A DNA stretch of 21,842 nucleotides from JANQPA01 sp964628385 (lineage in GTDB: Bacteria > Bacteroidota > Bacteroidia > Chitinophagales > Saprospiraceae): positions 1-21,842 of the forward strand of contig CAZVOD010000081.1 of assembly GCA_964628385.1 (NCBI GenBank). Direction: 5' to 3'. The translations under genes were made by a program, and so were the position numbers. Positions 1 to 9,337 of the stretch are shown in pieces. Every line of letters begins with the position of its first letter. Position 1 is the stretch's first letter. The notes beneath the pieces are model-generated. The model searched no databases. It had not been told where the DNA came from and saw only the letters and a program-made list of their open reading frames with translations.

Positions 1-62
1 GCGCCTCAATTAGTCGCAAAACCCACCCTAACAGGTTTCAAAAACCAAATTCAAACAGCTTC

Positions 63-1100
63 TTAGATAACACTCTTAAACTGACTCAAGAATCGAATAT
101 CATTTTCGAACAGCAAACGGATGTCAGAAATGCGATAGTTGAGCATAGCCTGACGTTCTATCCCCATACCGAAGGCAAAACCGCTGTATTTTTCCGGATC
201 TATCCCACAATTGATTAGCACCTGCGGATCGACCATGCCACAACCCAGAATTTCCAGCCAGCCGGTTCCTTTAGTGATTCTGTAATCCACTTCGTCTTTC
301 AACCCCCAGTAGACGTCCATTTCTGCGCTGGGTTCCGTAAATGGGAAATAGGAAGGCCGAAGACGGATGCGCGTATCTGCGCCGTACATTTCGCGTGCAT
401 AATACAGCAATGTTTGCTTCATATCGGCAAAGGACACCTGCTCATCAATATAAAGGCCTTCCACCTGATGGAATTGACAGTGAGAGCGGGCCGAGATGGT
501 CTCATTGCGGTATACCCGCCCGGGAGCGATAATTCTAATGGGTGGTTGTTGCGAGGTCATTACTCTGGCCTGTACAGACGAAGTATGCGTACGCAGGAGC
601 ATTTTGGTACTATCTTTCAAGTAGAAAGTGTCCTGCATATCTCTTGCGGGGTGATCGTCTGGTGTATTCATAGCTGAGAAATTGTGCCAGTCATCCTCTA
701 TTTCACGTTCTTCTTCTACGATAAAGCCGATACGCTCAAAGATTCTGATAATGCGATTCATGGTGAGCGTTACCGGATGGCGGGCTCCGAGCTCCAAAGG
801 CTCACCGGGAGCTGTGAGGTCTAGGTTGGCGGCTGACTGCTCCTCCCGGGCAGCCTCAAGGTCTACCTTTAAGGATTCGTACTTCGCCTCTGCCGTCTGC
901 TTGGCCTGATTGATCAACTGCCCGTAGTCTTTCTTTTGCTCGTTGGGAATATTTCGAATTTCCCCCATCAGAGGCTTAATGATGTTTTTTCCTCCCAAAT
1001 ATTTTAACCGGAACGCTTCCAGTGCTTCGGTATCAGCAGGTGATGTGGCCTCTATTTCAGTGATGATCTGTTTTACCTTATCGAATAATTCACTAGCCAT
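63..1100 (-). CDS. pheS: Phenylalanine--tRNA ligase alpha subunit
   Basis: Catalytic alpha chain of the cytoplasmic (alpha-beta)2 class II synthetase that charges tRNA-Phe with phenylalanine. At 345 residues it is the normal length for the family. The first ~90 residues form the charged N-terminal coiled-coil that contacts tRNA. The catalytic core follows from about residue 100 and contains HPVTLTMNRI, the class II motif 2 region (PGRVYRNETISARSHCQFHQVEG) and the C-terminal motif 3 stretch GFAFGMGIERQAML, whose Ala/Gly-rich segment lines the phenylalanine pocket. The ATG start at 1100 begins MASELFDKVKQII, a usual beginning. pheT is not adjacent, which is common in Bacteroidota. Upstream are a stem-loop and a candidate -7 promoter box (separate entries). 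No terminator is evident in the 62 bases after the stop. Identification is very secure. Confidence 0.97.
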   Translation of the reverse strand: MASELFDKVKQIITEIEATSPADTEALEAFRLKYLGGKNIIKPLMGEIRNIPNEQKKDYGQLINQAKQTAEAKYESLKVDLEAAREEQSAANLDLTAPGEPLELGARHPVTLTMNRIIRIFERIGFIVEEEREIEDDWHNFSAMNTPDDHPARDMQDTFYLKDSTKMLLRTHTSSVQARVMTSQQPPIRIIAPGRVYRNETISARSHCQFHQVEGLYIDEQVSFADMKQTLLYYAREMYGADTRIRLRPSYFPFTEPSAEMDVYWGLKDEVDYRITKGTGWLEILGCGMVDPQVLINCGIDPEKYSGFAFGMGIERQAMLNYRISDIRLLFENDIRFLSQFKSVI

Positions 1101-1117
1101 GAGTCGTTGTTTTATGC

Positions 1118-1125
1118 CAAATGTA
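1118..1125 (-). promoter_or_regulatory. Candidate -7 box of a pheS promoter
   Basis: Read on the minus strand this is TACATTTG, a perfect match to the Bacteroidota sigma-A -7 consensus TAnnTTTG. It lies 17 bases before the pheS ATG, giving a very short leader. No clear TTTG/TTG -33 element lies at the usual spacing, so the call rests on one box and position only. Confidence 0.35.
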
Positions 1126-1151
1126 AACGGTATGGGTGAGTTGCCGTTTAC
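1123..1151 (-). repeat. Inverted repeat (stem-loop) upstream of pheS
   Basis: GTAAACGG (1123-1130) and CCGTTTAC (1144-1151) are perfect 8-bp inverted arms around a 13-base loop. The structure starts 22 bases before pheS and overlaps the candidate -7 box. It could end transcripts arriving from the rhomboid gene (no T-tract follows it), be an operator, or be chance. The rest of the 1101-1305 spacer shows nothing recognisable. Confidence 0.4.
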
Positions 1152-1305
1152 GCCAGAGGAGTATCAATGCATCGATGCCTGGCTCCCTTGACGAGCAACT
1201 TAGCCTTGTAACCGCTTTTTGTACCAAAAGAGTTGCAAAACTAGTGATTTTTTGAAGAATTCCCCGGTATTAAGCGGGCCAGTTTTATCAGGTTCTACTT
1301 TTGGG

Positions 1306-1974
1306 CTACTCATAATCCCGAACATACTCTACTGGATAGGCTACCCGATAATAAAAGCCAGCAAGAACTCCATACACAAAGCCCCCAATATGAGCCCAGT
1401 AAGCGACGCCGCCGCCACCGTTATTGATCACCTCCAGTGATTGTTGGCCACTGACCCATTGCCCCCAAGCCCAAAAACCCAAAAACAAAAATGCCGGTAC
1501 CTGGATCGGAAAAACGATAAACAAGACCCTAACCCGGGAACGCGGAAACATAACCATGTAAGCTCCCATTACTGCCGCTATCGCTCCACTGGCTCCTACG
1601 GTGGGCACGGTACTTCCGGGGTTGAAATAAATATGAGCCGCGTGAGCCGCCAGGCCTCCAATAATATAAAACAGGATAAACCGCCGACTACTAATAACTG
1701 CTTCAATGTTATCGGCAAAGATCCAGAGAAAGAGCATATTGAAGGCTAAATGCCAAAAGTCGCCGTGCAAAAACATACTCGTAAAAAGCGTGTAGAGTTT
1801 CTCTCCTCGCAAGGTCTCGGCAGGAATAGAACCAAAGGCCATCGTTATCTCAGCAGGTGCCTGCAATACGTAAAATTCAATTACAAAAACAGCTACATTG
1901 ACAAATATTAAGCCATAACTGAATACCGGATGGTATCCTCCTTTTATTTGATCGTCTCCAATTGGAAAAAACAT
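1306..1974 (-). CDS. Rhomboid family intramembrane serine protease
   Basis: Polytopic inner-membrane protease expected to cleave transmembrane segments of other membrane proteins inside the bilayer. The 222 residues carry the full family signature: HGDFWHLAFNM (residues 70-80; H75 and N79 are the oxyanion-side residues of TM2), the catalytic serine motif GASG (S129) and the catalytic histidine in AHIGG (H195). About six hydrophobic segments are visible. The MFFPIGDDQ start is common in Bacteroidota rhomboids and supports the ATG at 1974. The C-terminus is short, with no extra cytosolic domain. The gene is divergent from the PorU2 gene across a 181-bp spacer and transcribed towards pheS. The substrate cannot be told from sequence. 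There is no sign that it is a rhombosortase, whose targets carry GlyGly-CTERM tails. Confidence 0.93.
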   Translation of the reverse strand: MFFPIGDDQIKGGYHPVFSYGLIFVNVAVFVIEFYVLQAPAEITMAFGSIPAETLRGEKLYTLFTSMFLHGDFWHLAFNMLFLWIFADNIEAVISSRRFILFYIIGGLAAHAAHIYFNPGSTVPTVGASGAIAAVMGAYMVMFPRSRVRVLFIVFPIQVPAFLFLGFWAWGQWVSGQQSLEVINNGGGGVAYWAHIGGFVYGVLAGFYYRVAYPVEYVRDYE

Positions 1975-2155
1975 ACTTATTTTTTTCGTTAAGTTATGCC
2001 ATTTCAGGCTTTATGTGAAATATTTTAGCTTTTCAACCTGTTTCAAAGGGATTAAAAACAGTTTCCATCAGATTATTCCTCTCAGCATTGAGACTGACCC
2101 GCCAAATTAATATTTTTACGGCTGCGTAATCGCTTTTGATCATAACCCAATAAGA

Positions 2156-5100
2156 ATGAAGAAGCTTTATTCCCTTTTATTACTATTACTTTGGGGGATT
2201 TCCCTGACCGCTCAAATCATCAAAGATGGCAATCTGCTCTATGGTAATGAGTGGATTGATTTTGAAAAACTATATCTGAAAATAAAGGTAGCGCAAGATG
2301 GCCTTTATCGACTAAGCCCGGAACAGCTGAGAGCCGCTGATGTTCCCATCGATCAAATTACCCCACAACAACTACAGCTCTTTCATATGGGCGAACTACA
2401 ACCGCTTTATTATTCGGATCAGACTGCTTTTTCAAACGGTTCTTTTATTGTTTTTTATGGAGAAAAAAATACTAATCAACTCGATAAATACCTGTACGAG
2501 AACCAGGAAGCTTTCAATCCACACTACGGTTTGACAACCGATACTTCAATTTACTACCTGACCTGGACCAGTGCTTCTAATGCCAATTCTCCCGCTTATT
2601 TACAACAAGAAAACAGGATCGAGGGATCGGAACCTCAGCAGCGCTGGCACTTAAAAACCGAGACGGCGGTATTCACCAATAGCAATGTGTTCCTTAGGTA
2701 TGATGCTCAGAATTTAGTTTTTTCTTCAGAATTTGATCCCGGCAACGGCTTTGGCACCAACTTCAGGCCTAATCCGGTGGAATGGTCTATCTCCCCTTTT
2801 CAGGAAACCACAATAAATGGGCAACTGGAGCTCAACGCAGTAGCGGTGGGGCAACCCCAGAACAACCTGGGCCTACAATTTAATGAGACTGAACTATTCA
2901 GTCAGCGCATTCCGGCCAGGACGCAGCAGCGTATTAAAATAGAAGTTCCCGGGGCGCTGTTGCAATCTGACAACCGCTTATCCTTCACGGGAATTGGCGG
3001 GTATGCCAACTACTATTCCATGTCTTTTGCAGCCCTGACTTATCCCAGGGCCTTTCAACTTAGCAGAGAGGCCTATTATGAATTTCAACTTACGCCGGGC
3101 CCGGTTAGAGTCAGTGAAATAGAAAATTTTGACCTCACCGGCGGCAACATCCTTGCCTTCAATCTTGATGAACGCCGCTTTTTAGAAGGAGTGGTTGAGG
3201 AGGAAAAGATACAGTTGGCCTGGCCACAGCTTCAGGATACCAGCAGGTTTATTTTAGTCAATATGTTATCTGGCTTAAAAGAAGTTGATAATTTGGAAAA
3301 ATATAATTTCAGGGACTGGACCAGCAATACTGCCAGTTATCTGATTATTTCTCATCCAGGCCTGTACCAAGACCAGGATGGACTCAACCCTGTGCAAGAG
3401 TATGTGGATTATCGTTCTTCGGCAGCAGGAGGTAATTATGATGTAGCCCTGATCAACATAGAAGAATTGTACGATCAGTTTGCCTATGGTGTGCGTAATC
3501 ATCCCTTTTCCATAAAAAATTTCAGCTTGCAGGCTACTGAAAACTGGCCTAAGTTACAGTATATCTTCATTATTGGTCACGGTTATAATTTCTTTGACAT
3601 TAGGAGAAATTTGGAAAATAAAGCCCAGAACCATTATGTTCCCACCTATGGCTTTAGAGGTTCGGATAATTTACTATTTACCCCTTTCAATAAAGTGACG
3701 CCACTATTTGCTCATGGCCGCTTGGCTGCTGACCGGCCCGAGCAGGTCCGTTTTTATCTCGATAAAGTCAGGAAGCACGAACGCTCTTTTGACGAGGAAA
3801 GGACGCTGGAGAATCACGCCTGGCGCAAGCGGTTTTTACATATTATCGGCGGAAAAAACAGTCAGGAACAGGAAAGTTTTAAATTTTACCTTAACCGTAT
3901 GGCGGCAGTGGCCAGAGATAATGGAATGGGGGCAACGGTACAAAATGTAGAAAAAGCCAGTAACGAAGCTGTTCTCACTACAACTTCAGAGCAGGTTATT
4001 ACTGCTTTGAATGAAGGCGTAGCTATCAAATCATACCTGGGCCACGGTGGTGTTACCAATACAGATTTCGGTTTGGACAACCCTATGCTTTTTGACAATA
4101 CAGAACGCTATCCGCTAATTTTTTCACTAGGCTGCCTTACTGGTTACCTTTTTGACCAGCAGAATAGCCTGAGCGAAGATTTTGTGCTGACTCCCAACCG
4201 TGGGGGCATTGCCTATATTGCCTCCGGAGGATATGCCTATCCATATGCGCTTGAGCGGCTTAGCTCTGCTTTTTATCGCTACGCCGGCAACGACTTATAC
4301 GATGCCGGAATAGGGGATATAATGAAAGCCATGCGGAGTGATTTTGAGGGGGCCACTAACCTGGGAATCACCTCACTGGTAGAACAAATGTCTTTTCATG
4401 GTGATCCGGCAGCCAAACTACATAAATACAAGGGGCCAGATTACCTGATTGACCTGGCATCACTGGATATTCAGCCGAATATTATCACAACCCAGACAGA
4501 CTCGATCACCGTAAGATTTGACATTGCCAATATCGGCTTTACTCAATCTGACACTTTTGCACTTCAAATCAACCGGACCTTTGCAGATGGTCGCCGGGAA
4601 AGTCTGATGGACACCATTTTTATGCAGGGTAGCCGAAAAAAGATGGTATATACCCTAGCGGTAGGCACAGAAAATGTAGAGGGAGAGAATAAAATAGCGA
4701 TCCAGCTAGATATTAACAATACTATCCGGGAACTCCCGGCCGGGCCCGCCGAGCAAAATAACGAATTACGAACCCCATCGGGCCGCAGGGAGCTCAGCTT
4801 TTTTGTTCAAAGAAGTGAAGTAACGCTGATCGCTCCTCAGGATTATGGTATGGTTAGTAGTGATCCTGAATTGATAGTCTCTACTTTTGGTTTAAGGGAA
4901 AAAGAGCGTTTATTCAATTTCGAGCTGGATACTACAGCCACTTTCAACTCCGGCCGGTTGGTCAATTACCAGGTAGGTTCTGAAGTCGGCCTTATCAAGT
5001 GGCGGCCCCGGGATATTGACTTTCAGCCTGGCCAGGTTTATTACTGGCGCGTCAGAGAAACAGACCCAGTTACGCTAGAAAACAGCCCCTGGCAGGTATT

Positions 5101-7162
5101 TTCTTTTGCTTACCTACCACAACAAAATTCAAAAGGCTGGAATCAATCTGATTTTGAACAATTTGATGATAATAATACCAACAACCTGGAAACCGTAGGT
5201 AATCGGCAGACTTTCCGATTTTCTACTACCGCATTCGATGTGATCGGGGAAGCCATGAGCTTTTCGGGGGCCAACGATGCGCTTTCCAGGTATTTGTACA
5301 ATAATCGGCGGGTATTCAGAGCGCCTCTGGGAGGAAGGCTTGGTCAGCGACATATTGCCATTGCTGTTTTTGATCCCATCAATGGACAAATAGCAACCCG
5401 GCGAGGCTCCAGCCTTAAAAATTATGGGGCCTCCGCATTTGGAGGGGCCAATGCCAATGCTTTTGTTTTTGCCATAGACGAGCCCGCTGAGCGAGATAGT
5501 ATTGCCGCCTTTATTGAAGAAGGTATTCCTGAAGACCACTATGCTCTCCTCATCACCTTCCATCGCGGCGGTAATGACCTTGGTGCTGAAAACTGGGCAG
5601 TGGACTCCACAACTTTTGGCAGAAACCTTTTTCAGGTACTGGAAGCCCAGGGGGCTACTCAAGTCAGAGCATTAGCTCAAAACAGTAGTTTACCATACGC
5701 TTTTGCTTTTCGAAAAAATAATACTGCCCTAAGCGAAGCGCTAGCCAGCAACAGGAATGATGTGGCCAGCATAACATTCAGCGTACCCAACCTCGGCAGT
5801 AGCGGAGCGATGACTTCCCCGCTAATTGGCCCGGCCAGGGCCTGGGAGGCGCTATCCTGGCAGCCTTCTGCACCTTCTGATGACCGGGAGGAGCAAAAAT
5901 TACAGATATGGGGCTGGGATGCCTCCTTGCAAAGTAAGGACACCCTATTTAGGGATGTTAGCCGCTCTGGTATAGAACTAAGCGCTATTGATGCGAATAC
6001 ATATCCTTATCTACAACTTCAGTACCAGAACCTCGATACGATAGCTTTCGACTACGAGCCGCTAAATTACTGGCGAGTTGCCTACGAACCGTTTCCCGAT
6101 CTTGTACTGACGCCGGGAAGTGCCTTCAATTTTTATTCTGATACCTTACAGCAGGGTGATCAGCTTCGGCTGAAGGCCACTGTGGCGAATTTCCACGCTG
6201 GCTTGCAAGACAGCCTGCCATTAAAGCTGACCTTACAATCAGAAAATAATCAGACCAGAGAATTTTTGCAGCTTCTGGCACCGATCGCCTCCGATACCCT
6301 ACGTTCCTTTGAATTCCTACTGGATACCAAAAACCTGAGCGGCAATCAAAACCTTATTGTCGAGCTCAACCCGGAACAAACCATTCAGGAACAAAACTAC
6401 AGTAACAACCTGGGCTTACTGGACTTTACGATTGTCAAAGACATCGAAAACCCCATTTTGGATGTCACTTTTGATGGACGCCGCATTCTGGATGGTGAGC
6501 TGGTATCTGCCCGGCCACTAATCAATATATCCTTACTGGATGATAATGAATTCTTACCGCTGAGTGACTCCTCCAGTTTTCGAATCTGGCTGGAACAGCC
6601 CGATGGAACGCAGCGTGAAATATCTATCGCCTCGCCGGATATTCAGTTCTTTCCGGCTACTGCTGATGGCAAGAACAGGGCCCGGATAGAACTACAACCA
6701 GATTTGGCACAGGAAGGAATTTATAAAATACGGATCCGCGCTATTGATGCCAGCGGTAATGTTGGAGGGGGTACTGATTACCGGAAAGCTTTTAAGGTTA
6801 TCCCGGAAAGCAGCCTGTCTAATATCTTGCCCTATCCCAATCCATTTACCACCAGCTGCCAATTTGTTTATACGCTGACCGGAGACAAGGAGCCTTCAGA
6901 TTTCAAGATACAGATTATGACCGTTTCCGGCAGAATTGTCAAGGAGATCACCCAGGCCGAATTTGGACCTATGAGAGTAGGCACTCACCGTTCCGACTAT
7001 ATTTGGGATGGTACAGATGATTACGGTGATCGGTTGGCGAATGGAGTTTACCTTTACAGGGTGATTGCCAGAGATGACAACCAGGAAGCTTTAAAACGAT
7101 ACGAAACTGAAGCCGATAAATACTTTAAGAATGATTTTGGCAAAATTGTCATCCTGAGGTAG
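2156..7162 (+). CDS. Type IX secretion sortase PorU2-like, peptidase C25 family
   Basis: Large (1668 aa) cell-surface gingipain-fold cysteine protein of the PorU/PorU2 group. PorU removes the C-terminal sorting domain from T9SS cargo and attaches the cargo to surface polysaccharide; that role for this protein is inferred. Residues 1-20 are a signal peptide ending LTAQ. A jelly-roll-like N-terminal region precedes the C25 domain (about 370-750), where FAHGRLAADRPEQVRFYLDK and the His-Cys dyad are seen: H630 in SYLGHGG and C660 in SLGCLTG. CARDB-like segments lie near 765-860 and 1314-1410, an FnIII-like segment near 920-990, and a region resembling an ILEI/PANDER fold near 1065-1195. From ~1560 (YPNPF...) to the end is a FlgD-like T9SS sorting domain with WDGTDDYGDRLANGVYLYR. 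The usual GDGSYD-type loop before the dyad reads GHGYNFFD. The next gene starts one base after its stop. The PorU2 label is firmer than the exact function. Confidence 0.87.
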   Translation: MKKLYSLLLLLLWGISLTAQIIKDGNLLYGNEWIDFEKLYLKIKVAQDGLYRLSPEQLRAADVPIDQITPQQLQLFHMGELQPLYYSDQTAFSNGSFIVFYGEKNTNQLDKYLYENQEAFNPHYGLTTDTSIYYLTWTSASNANSPAYLQQENRIEGSEPQQRWHLKTETAVFTNSNVFLRYDAQNLVFSSEFDPGNGFGTNFRPNPVEWSISPFQETTINGQLELNAVAVGQPQNNLGLQFNETELFSQRIPARTQQRIKIEVPGALLQSDNRLSFTGIGGYANYYSMSFAALTYPRAFQLSREAYYEFQLTPGPVRVSEIENFDLTGGNILAFNLDERRFLEGVVEEEKIQLAWPQLQDTSRFILVNMLSGLKEVDNLEKYNFRDWTSNTASYLIISHPGLYQDQDGLNPVQEYVDYRSSAAGGNYDVALINIEELYDQFAYGVRNHPFSIKNFSLQATENWPKLQYIFIIGHGYNFFDIRRNLENKAQNHYVPTYGFRGSDNLLFTPFNKVTPLFAHGRLAADRPEQVRFYLDKVRKHERSFDEERTLENHAWRKRFLHIIGGKNSQEQESFKFYLNRMAAVARDNGMGATVQNVEKASNEAVLTTTSEQVITALNEGVAIKSYLGHGGVTNTDFGLDNPMLFDNTERYPLIFSLGCLTGYLFDQQNSLSEDFVLTPNRGGIAYIASGGYAYPYALERLSSAFYRYAGNDLYDAGIGDIMKAMRSDFEGATNLGITSLVEQMSFHGDPAAKLHKYKGPDYLIDLASLDIQPNIITTQTDSITVRFDIANIGFTQSDTFALQINRTFADGRRESLMDTIFMQGSRKKMVYTLAVGTENVEGENKIAIQLDINNTIRELPAGPAEQNNELRTPSGRRELSFFVQRSEVTLIAPQDYGMVSSDPELIVSTFGLREKERLFNFELDTTATFNSGRLVNYQVGSEVGLIKWRPRDIDFQPGQVYYWRVRETDPVTLENSPWQVFSFAYLPQQNSKGWNQSDFEQFDDNNTNNLETVGNRQTFRFSTTAFDVIGEAMSFSGANDALSRYLYNNRRVFRAPLGGRLGQRHIAIAVFDPINGQIATRRGSSLKNYGASAFGGANANAFVFAIDEPAERDSIAAFIEEGIPEDHYALLITFHRGGNDLGAENWAVDSTTFGRNLFQVLEAQGATQVRALAQNSSLPYAFAFRKNNTALSEALASNRNDVASITFSVPNLGSSGAMTSPLIGPARAWEALSWQPSAPSDDREEQKLQIWGWDASLQSKDTLFRDVSRSGIELSAIDANTYPYLQLQYQNLDTIAFDYEPLNYWRVAYEPFPDLVLTPGSAFNFYSDTLQQGDQLRLKATVANFHAGLQDSLPLKLTLQSENNQTREFLQLLAPIASDTLRSFEFLLDTKNLSGNQNLIVELNPEQTIQEQNYSNNLGLLDFTIVKDIENPILDVTFDGRRILDGELVSARPLINISLLDDNEFLPLSDSSSFRIWLEQPDGTQREISIASPDIQFFPATADGKNRARIELQPDLAQEGIYKIRIRAIDASGNVGGGTDYRKAFKVIPESSLSNILPYPNPFTTSCQFVYTLTGDKEPSDFKIQIMTVSGRIVKEITQAEFGPMRVGTHRSDYIWDGTDDYGDRLANGVYLYRVIARDDNQEALKRYETEADKYFKNDFGKIVILR

Positions 7163-7163
7163 T

Positions 7164-8381
7164 ATGCAGCGACTATCTCAATTTTGGATATTATCACTAG
7201 GCTTTACCCACTTGCTGCATTCTCCATTTTTGGGGACGAAGCTTCAGTGGACGGAAATCTTGTTTGTGCTATTGCTTTTTCTTTATTGGTTTAAGTATAA
7301 AAGGCAGGCCCGGGATTTGTGGAAAGAAAAGAGGTTGATATGGCCAGTAGTTGGCTATTTATCGGTGGTATTATTTTCTTCGTTGTATCATTTTTCTGCC
7401 AGACCGCTGCTGGAATTGGCCGGACTGCTGTACTTGGCCGTCAGTTTTTTATTCATTCAGGAGTTACTTTTCAAAAAAGAAACAAGCGGTTTTTTACTCC
7501 AAAAAACTTTCATAGCATTGGGAGTACTGTTGGCTGCTCTGAACTGGCTTATTTTCATATTGCTTTGGATGGACGTTCCGGGGCTTATGCATTTGACAGA
7601 ACCTAAAAAGATTCCTTATCTGGGTGATGTGCTGCGGATACAGGCCTTTATGCCCAGCGCCAACTTACTGGCCAATTTAATGGCATGTTCCCTTTTCTTG
7701 AGTTTGGTAGTAAAAAATAAGTTTAACTCCTTATTTATCCTCAGTGGTATAGCGCTTACGTACTCCAAATCACTGCTTATTATCGTTCCACTTGCTTTTT
7801 GGATACTTGCTCAAAGGAAAGCGTCAAAGAGGCTGCAAAGGGCGGCTGCGCTCTTTTTCCTAATCAGTACCATCCTTTTCCTATTTTTTACTCATTACCT
7901 TCCTTCCAAAGCAGGGACAATAGATAGCGAATCTTATGTTTCTGGAGAGGTAGTATGGGAAAATGACTATTTACAACTCAACGAAACGACTTATCTCAAG
8001 CTAAAGGAACTAGCCTTTCAGGCCGGTTCTACCCATCCGTTGGCGGGCCTGGGCCCGGGCAGGTTTAATGAATTTTTAGGATCGGCCAAAGAAACGGGCG
8101 CTTACCCGGCCAGGCTCCCAGATTATGATCCTCATTCTACGATTTGGGGAGCGTTTGCAGAGTTGGGCATTCCGGGATTGTTAGCTCTAGGCATTTTTGT
8201 ATTTTCTATAGCACATTCATTTTCCAAAACCTCTTCTGATGGGTCTCCCAGGCTCCTGGCCCTCAATGCTTGCCTTCTTCTATTTGCAATAGAAATGATC
8301 AATATGGACCTACTGAACTTTCGTCATCTGTGGATCTTACTGGGGTGGTGGTGTTTTGAAAAATATAAAATCAATGTCTAA
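7164..8381 (+). CDS. Wzy/WaaL-type O-antigen polymerase or ligase-like membrane protein
   Basis: Polytopic inner-membrane protein of 405 residues with about ten hydrophobic segments. It carries a periplasmic loop with LAGLGPGRFNEFLG (293-305) and the Wzy_C-type signature DPHSTIWGAFAELGIPG (322-338), with a conserved His at 324 followed by a membrane segment. Proteins of this class join lipid-linked glycan units (Wzy) or transfer finished glycan to an acceptor (WaaL); sequence alone does not decide which. The ATG at 7164 is one base after the PorU2 stop, implying translational coupling. The 3' end overlaps the next gene by 8 bp (ATGtcTAA). Linkage to a sortase suggests a part in making or delivering the glycan that the sortase uses, but that is inference. 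Class membership is fairly secure. Confidence 0.75.
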   Translation: MQRLSQFWILSLGFTHLLHSPFLGTKLQWTEILFVLLLFLYWFKYKRQARDLWKEKRLIWPVVGYLSVVLFSSLYHFSARPLLELAGLLYLAVSFLFIQELLFKKETSGFLLQKTFIALGVLLAALNWLIFILLWMDVPGLMHLTEPKKIPYLGDVLRIQAFMPSANLLANLMACSLFLSLVVKNKFNSLFILSGIALTYSKSLLIIVPLAFWILAQRKASKRLQRAAALFFLISTILFLFFTHYLPSKAGTIDSESYVSGEVVWENDYLQLNETTYLKLKELAFQAGSTHPLAGLGPGRFNEFLGSAKETGAYPARLPDYDPHSTIWGAFAELGIPGLLALGIFVFSIAHSFSKTSSDGSPRLLALNACLLLFAIEMINMDLLNFRHLWILLGWWCFEKYKINV

Positions 8382-9336
8382 TTCAAAGGATTTATACCGG
8401 GCATTTGCGAGAAGCCATTCTCCGCTTCCGTTGTTCCATCAACCCTGGTGGCTGGATACGGTATGCGGGGAAGCAGGCTGGGAAGTAGCTCTTGCTATGA
8501 ACGACAAAAAGATAACAGCCGCCCTACCCTACCAGAAGGGTGAAAAATGGGGCTTTAGCTGGTCGGCCATGCCCCCGTTAACTCCGTACCTGGGCCCTTA
8601 TTTGGTGTACCCCGATCAACAGCAAAAAAAGCCACAGCGATATGCCTTTGAGAAAAGAGCCTTACTCCAATTGATAGATGAGCTACCAGGCTTTTTTTTC
8701 TTTCAGCAGTGTTGGCGCATAGAAAACCAAAACTGGCTACCTTTTTACTGGAATAATTTCAGGCAGAGCACCTTTTACACATTTGTACTAAGTGACTTAA
8801 GTGAGGAAACCGCTCTGTTCGAGCAGTTCAGACCAGCCCTGCGCAATAAGATTCGCATAGCGGAATCCATTTACCGGATTGTTTCCACACATGATCCAGC
8901 GCTTTTCTACGAAATTAACCAGCTTGCCTTTCAACGGCGGTCTATCCCGGTGCCCTACAGCAAAGTATTGCTGCAGCGAGTAGCTAAAGAACTGTTAGAA
9001 AGACAAAGTATAAAATTTTATTTTGCTAAAAATGCGCGTACCGATGAGCCAGAAGCTGCCATTTTTCTGGCTTTTGATCAAAATTATGCTTATTTGCTGG
9101 CTACCGGTCGCAAGCTACACAGTCATTCTGGCGCTGTACCTTTACTGATCTGGCAAGCCTTAAAAGACCTAAAGCATACAAAGCGGCAATTTGACTTTGA
9201 AGGCAGTGTTATGCCGGGCGTAGAGCAGTTCTTTAGAACCTTTGGAGGAGAAATGCGCCCTTATTACCGGGTGTATAAAGCTAGGTACCGGGCTTTGGAA
9301 ATGATGAAGATAATGCTAACGAAAAAAAATAAATAA
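8374..9336 (+). CDS. FemAB/BioF2-like GNAT acyltransferase
   Basis: Soluble acyltransferase of the GNAT superfamily, FemAB/Acetyltransf_6 type, of 320 residues. The N-terminal half has HQPWWLDTV (residues 22-30), a usual opening for this group (what is at the prey's door: residue to the acceptor). The C-terminal half has LRNKIRIAES (156-165), which resembles the conserved Arg/Lys helix, then EAAIFLAFDQNYAYLLATGR and FDFEGSVMPGVEQFFRTFGGE (273-293), the characteristic end of the fold. The substrate is unknown; an acyl group on a surface sugar or a sugar-nucleotide is plausible from the neighbours. I chose the ATG at 8374, which overlaps the previous stop as ATGtcTAA, over an in-frame TTG at 8356 that would add six residues. 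It is the third gene of the PorU2 operon. Confidence 0.72.
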   Translation: MSNSKDLYRAFARSHSPLPLFHQPWWLDTVCGEAGWEVALAMNDKKITAALPYQKGEKWGFSWSAMPPLTPYLGPYLVYPDQQQKKPQRYAFEKRALLQLIDELPGFFFFQQCWRIENQNWLPFYWNNFRQSTFYTFVLSDLSEETALFEQFRPALRNKIRIAESIYRIVSTHDPALFYEINQLAFQRRSIPVPYSKVLLQRVAKELLERQSIKFYFAKNARTDEPEAAIFLAFDQNYAYLLATGRKLHSHSGAVPLLIWQALKDLKHTKRQFDFEGSVMPGVEQFFRTFGGEMRPYYRVYKARYRALEMMKIMLTKKNK

Positions 9337-9337
9337 G

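Noticed and set aside
943..1191. 82-aa plus-strand ORF ending in ELPFTPEEYQCIDAWLP across the pheS start
   Set aside because: Most of it is antisense to pheS; the tail outside pheS is only about 30 codons and coincides with the stem-loop.
1441..1749. 102-aa plus-strand ORF antisense to the rhomboid gene
   Set aside because: Composition is antisense-like, and the rhomboid motifs on the other strand are decisive.
5129..5662. 177-aa minus-strand ORF inside the PorU2 gene
   Set aside because: It lies wholly within a strongly supported long gene on the other strand and its translation shows no family features.
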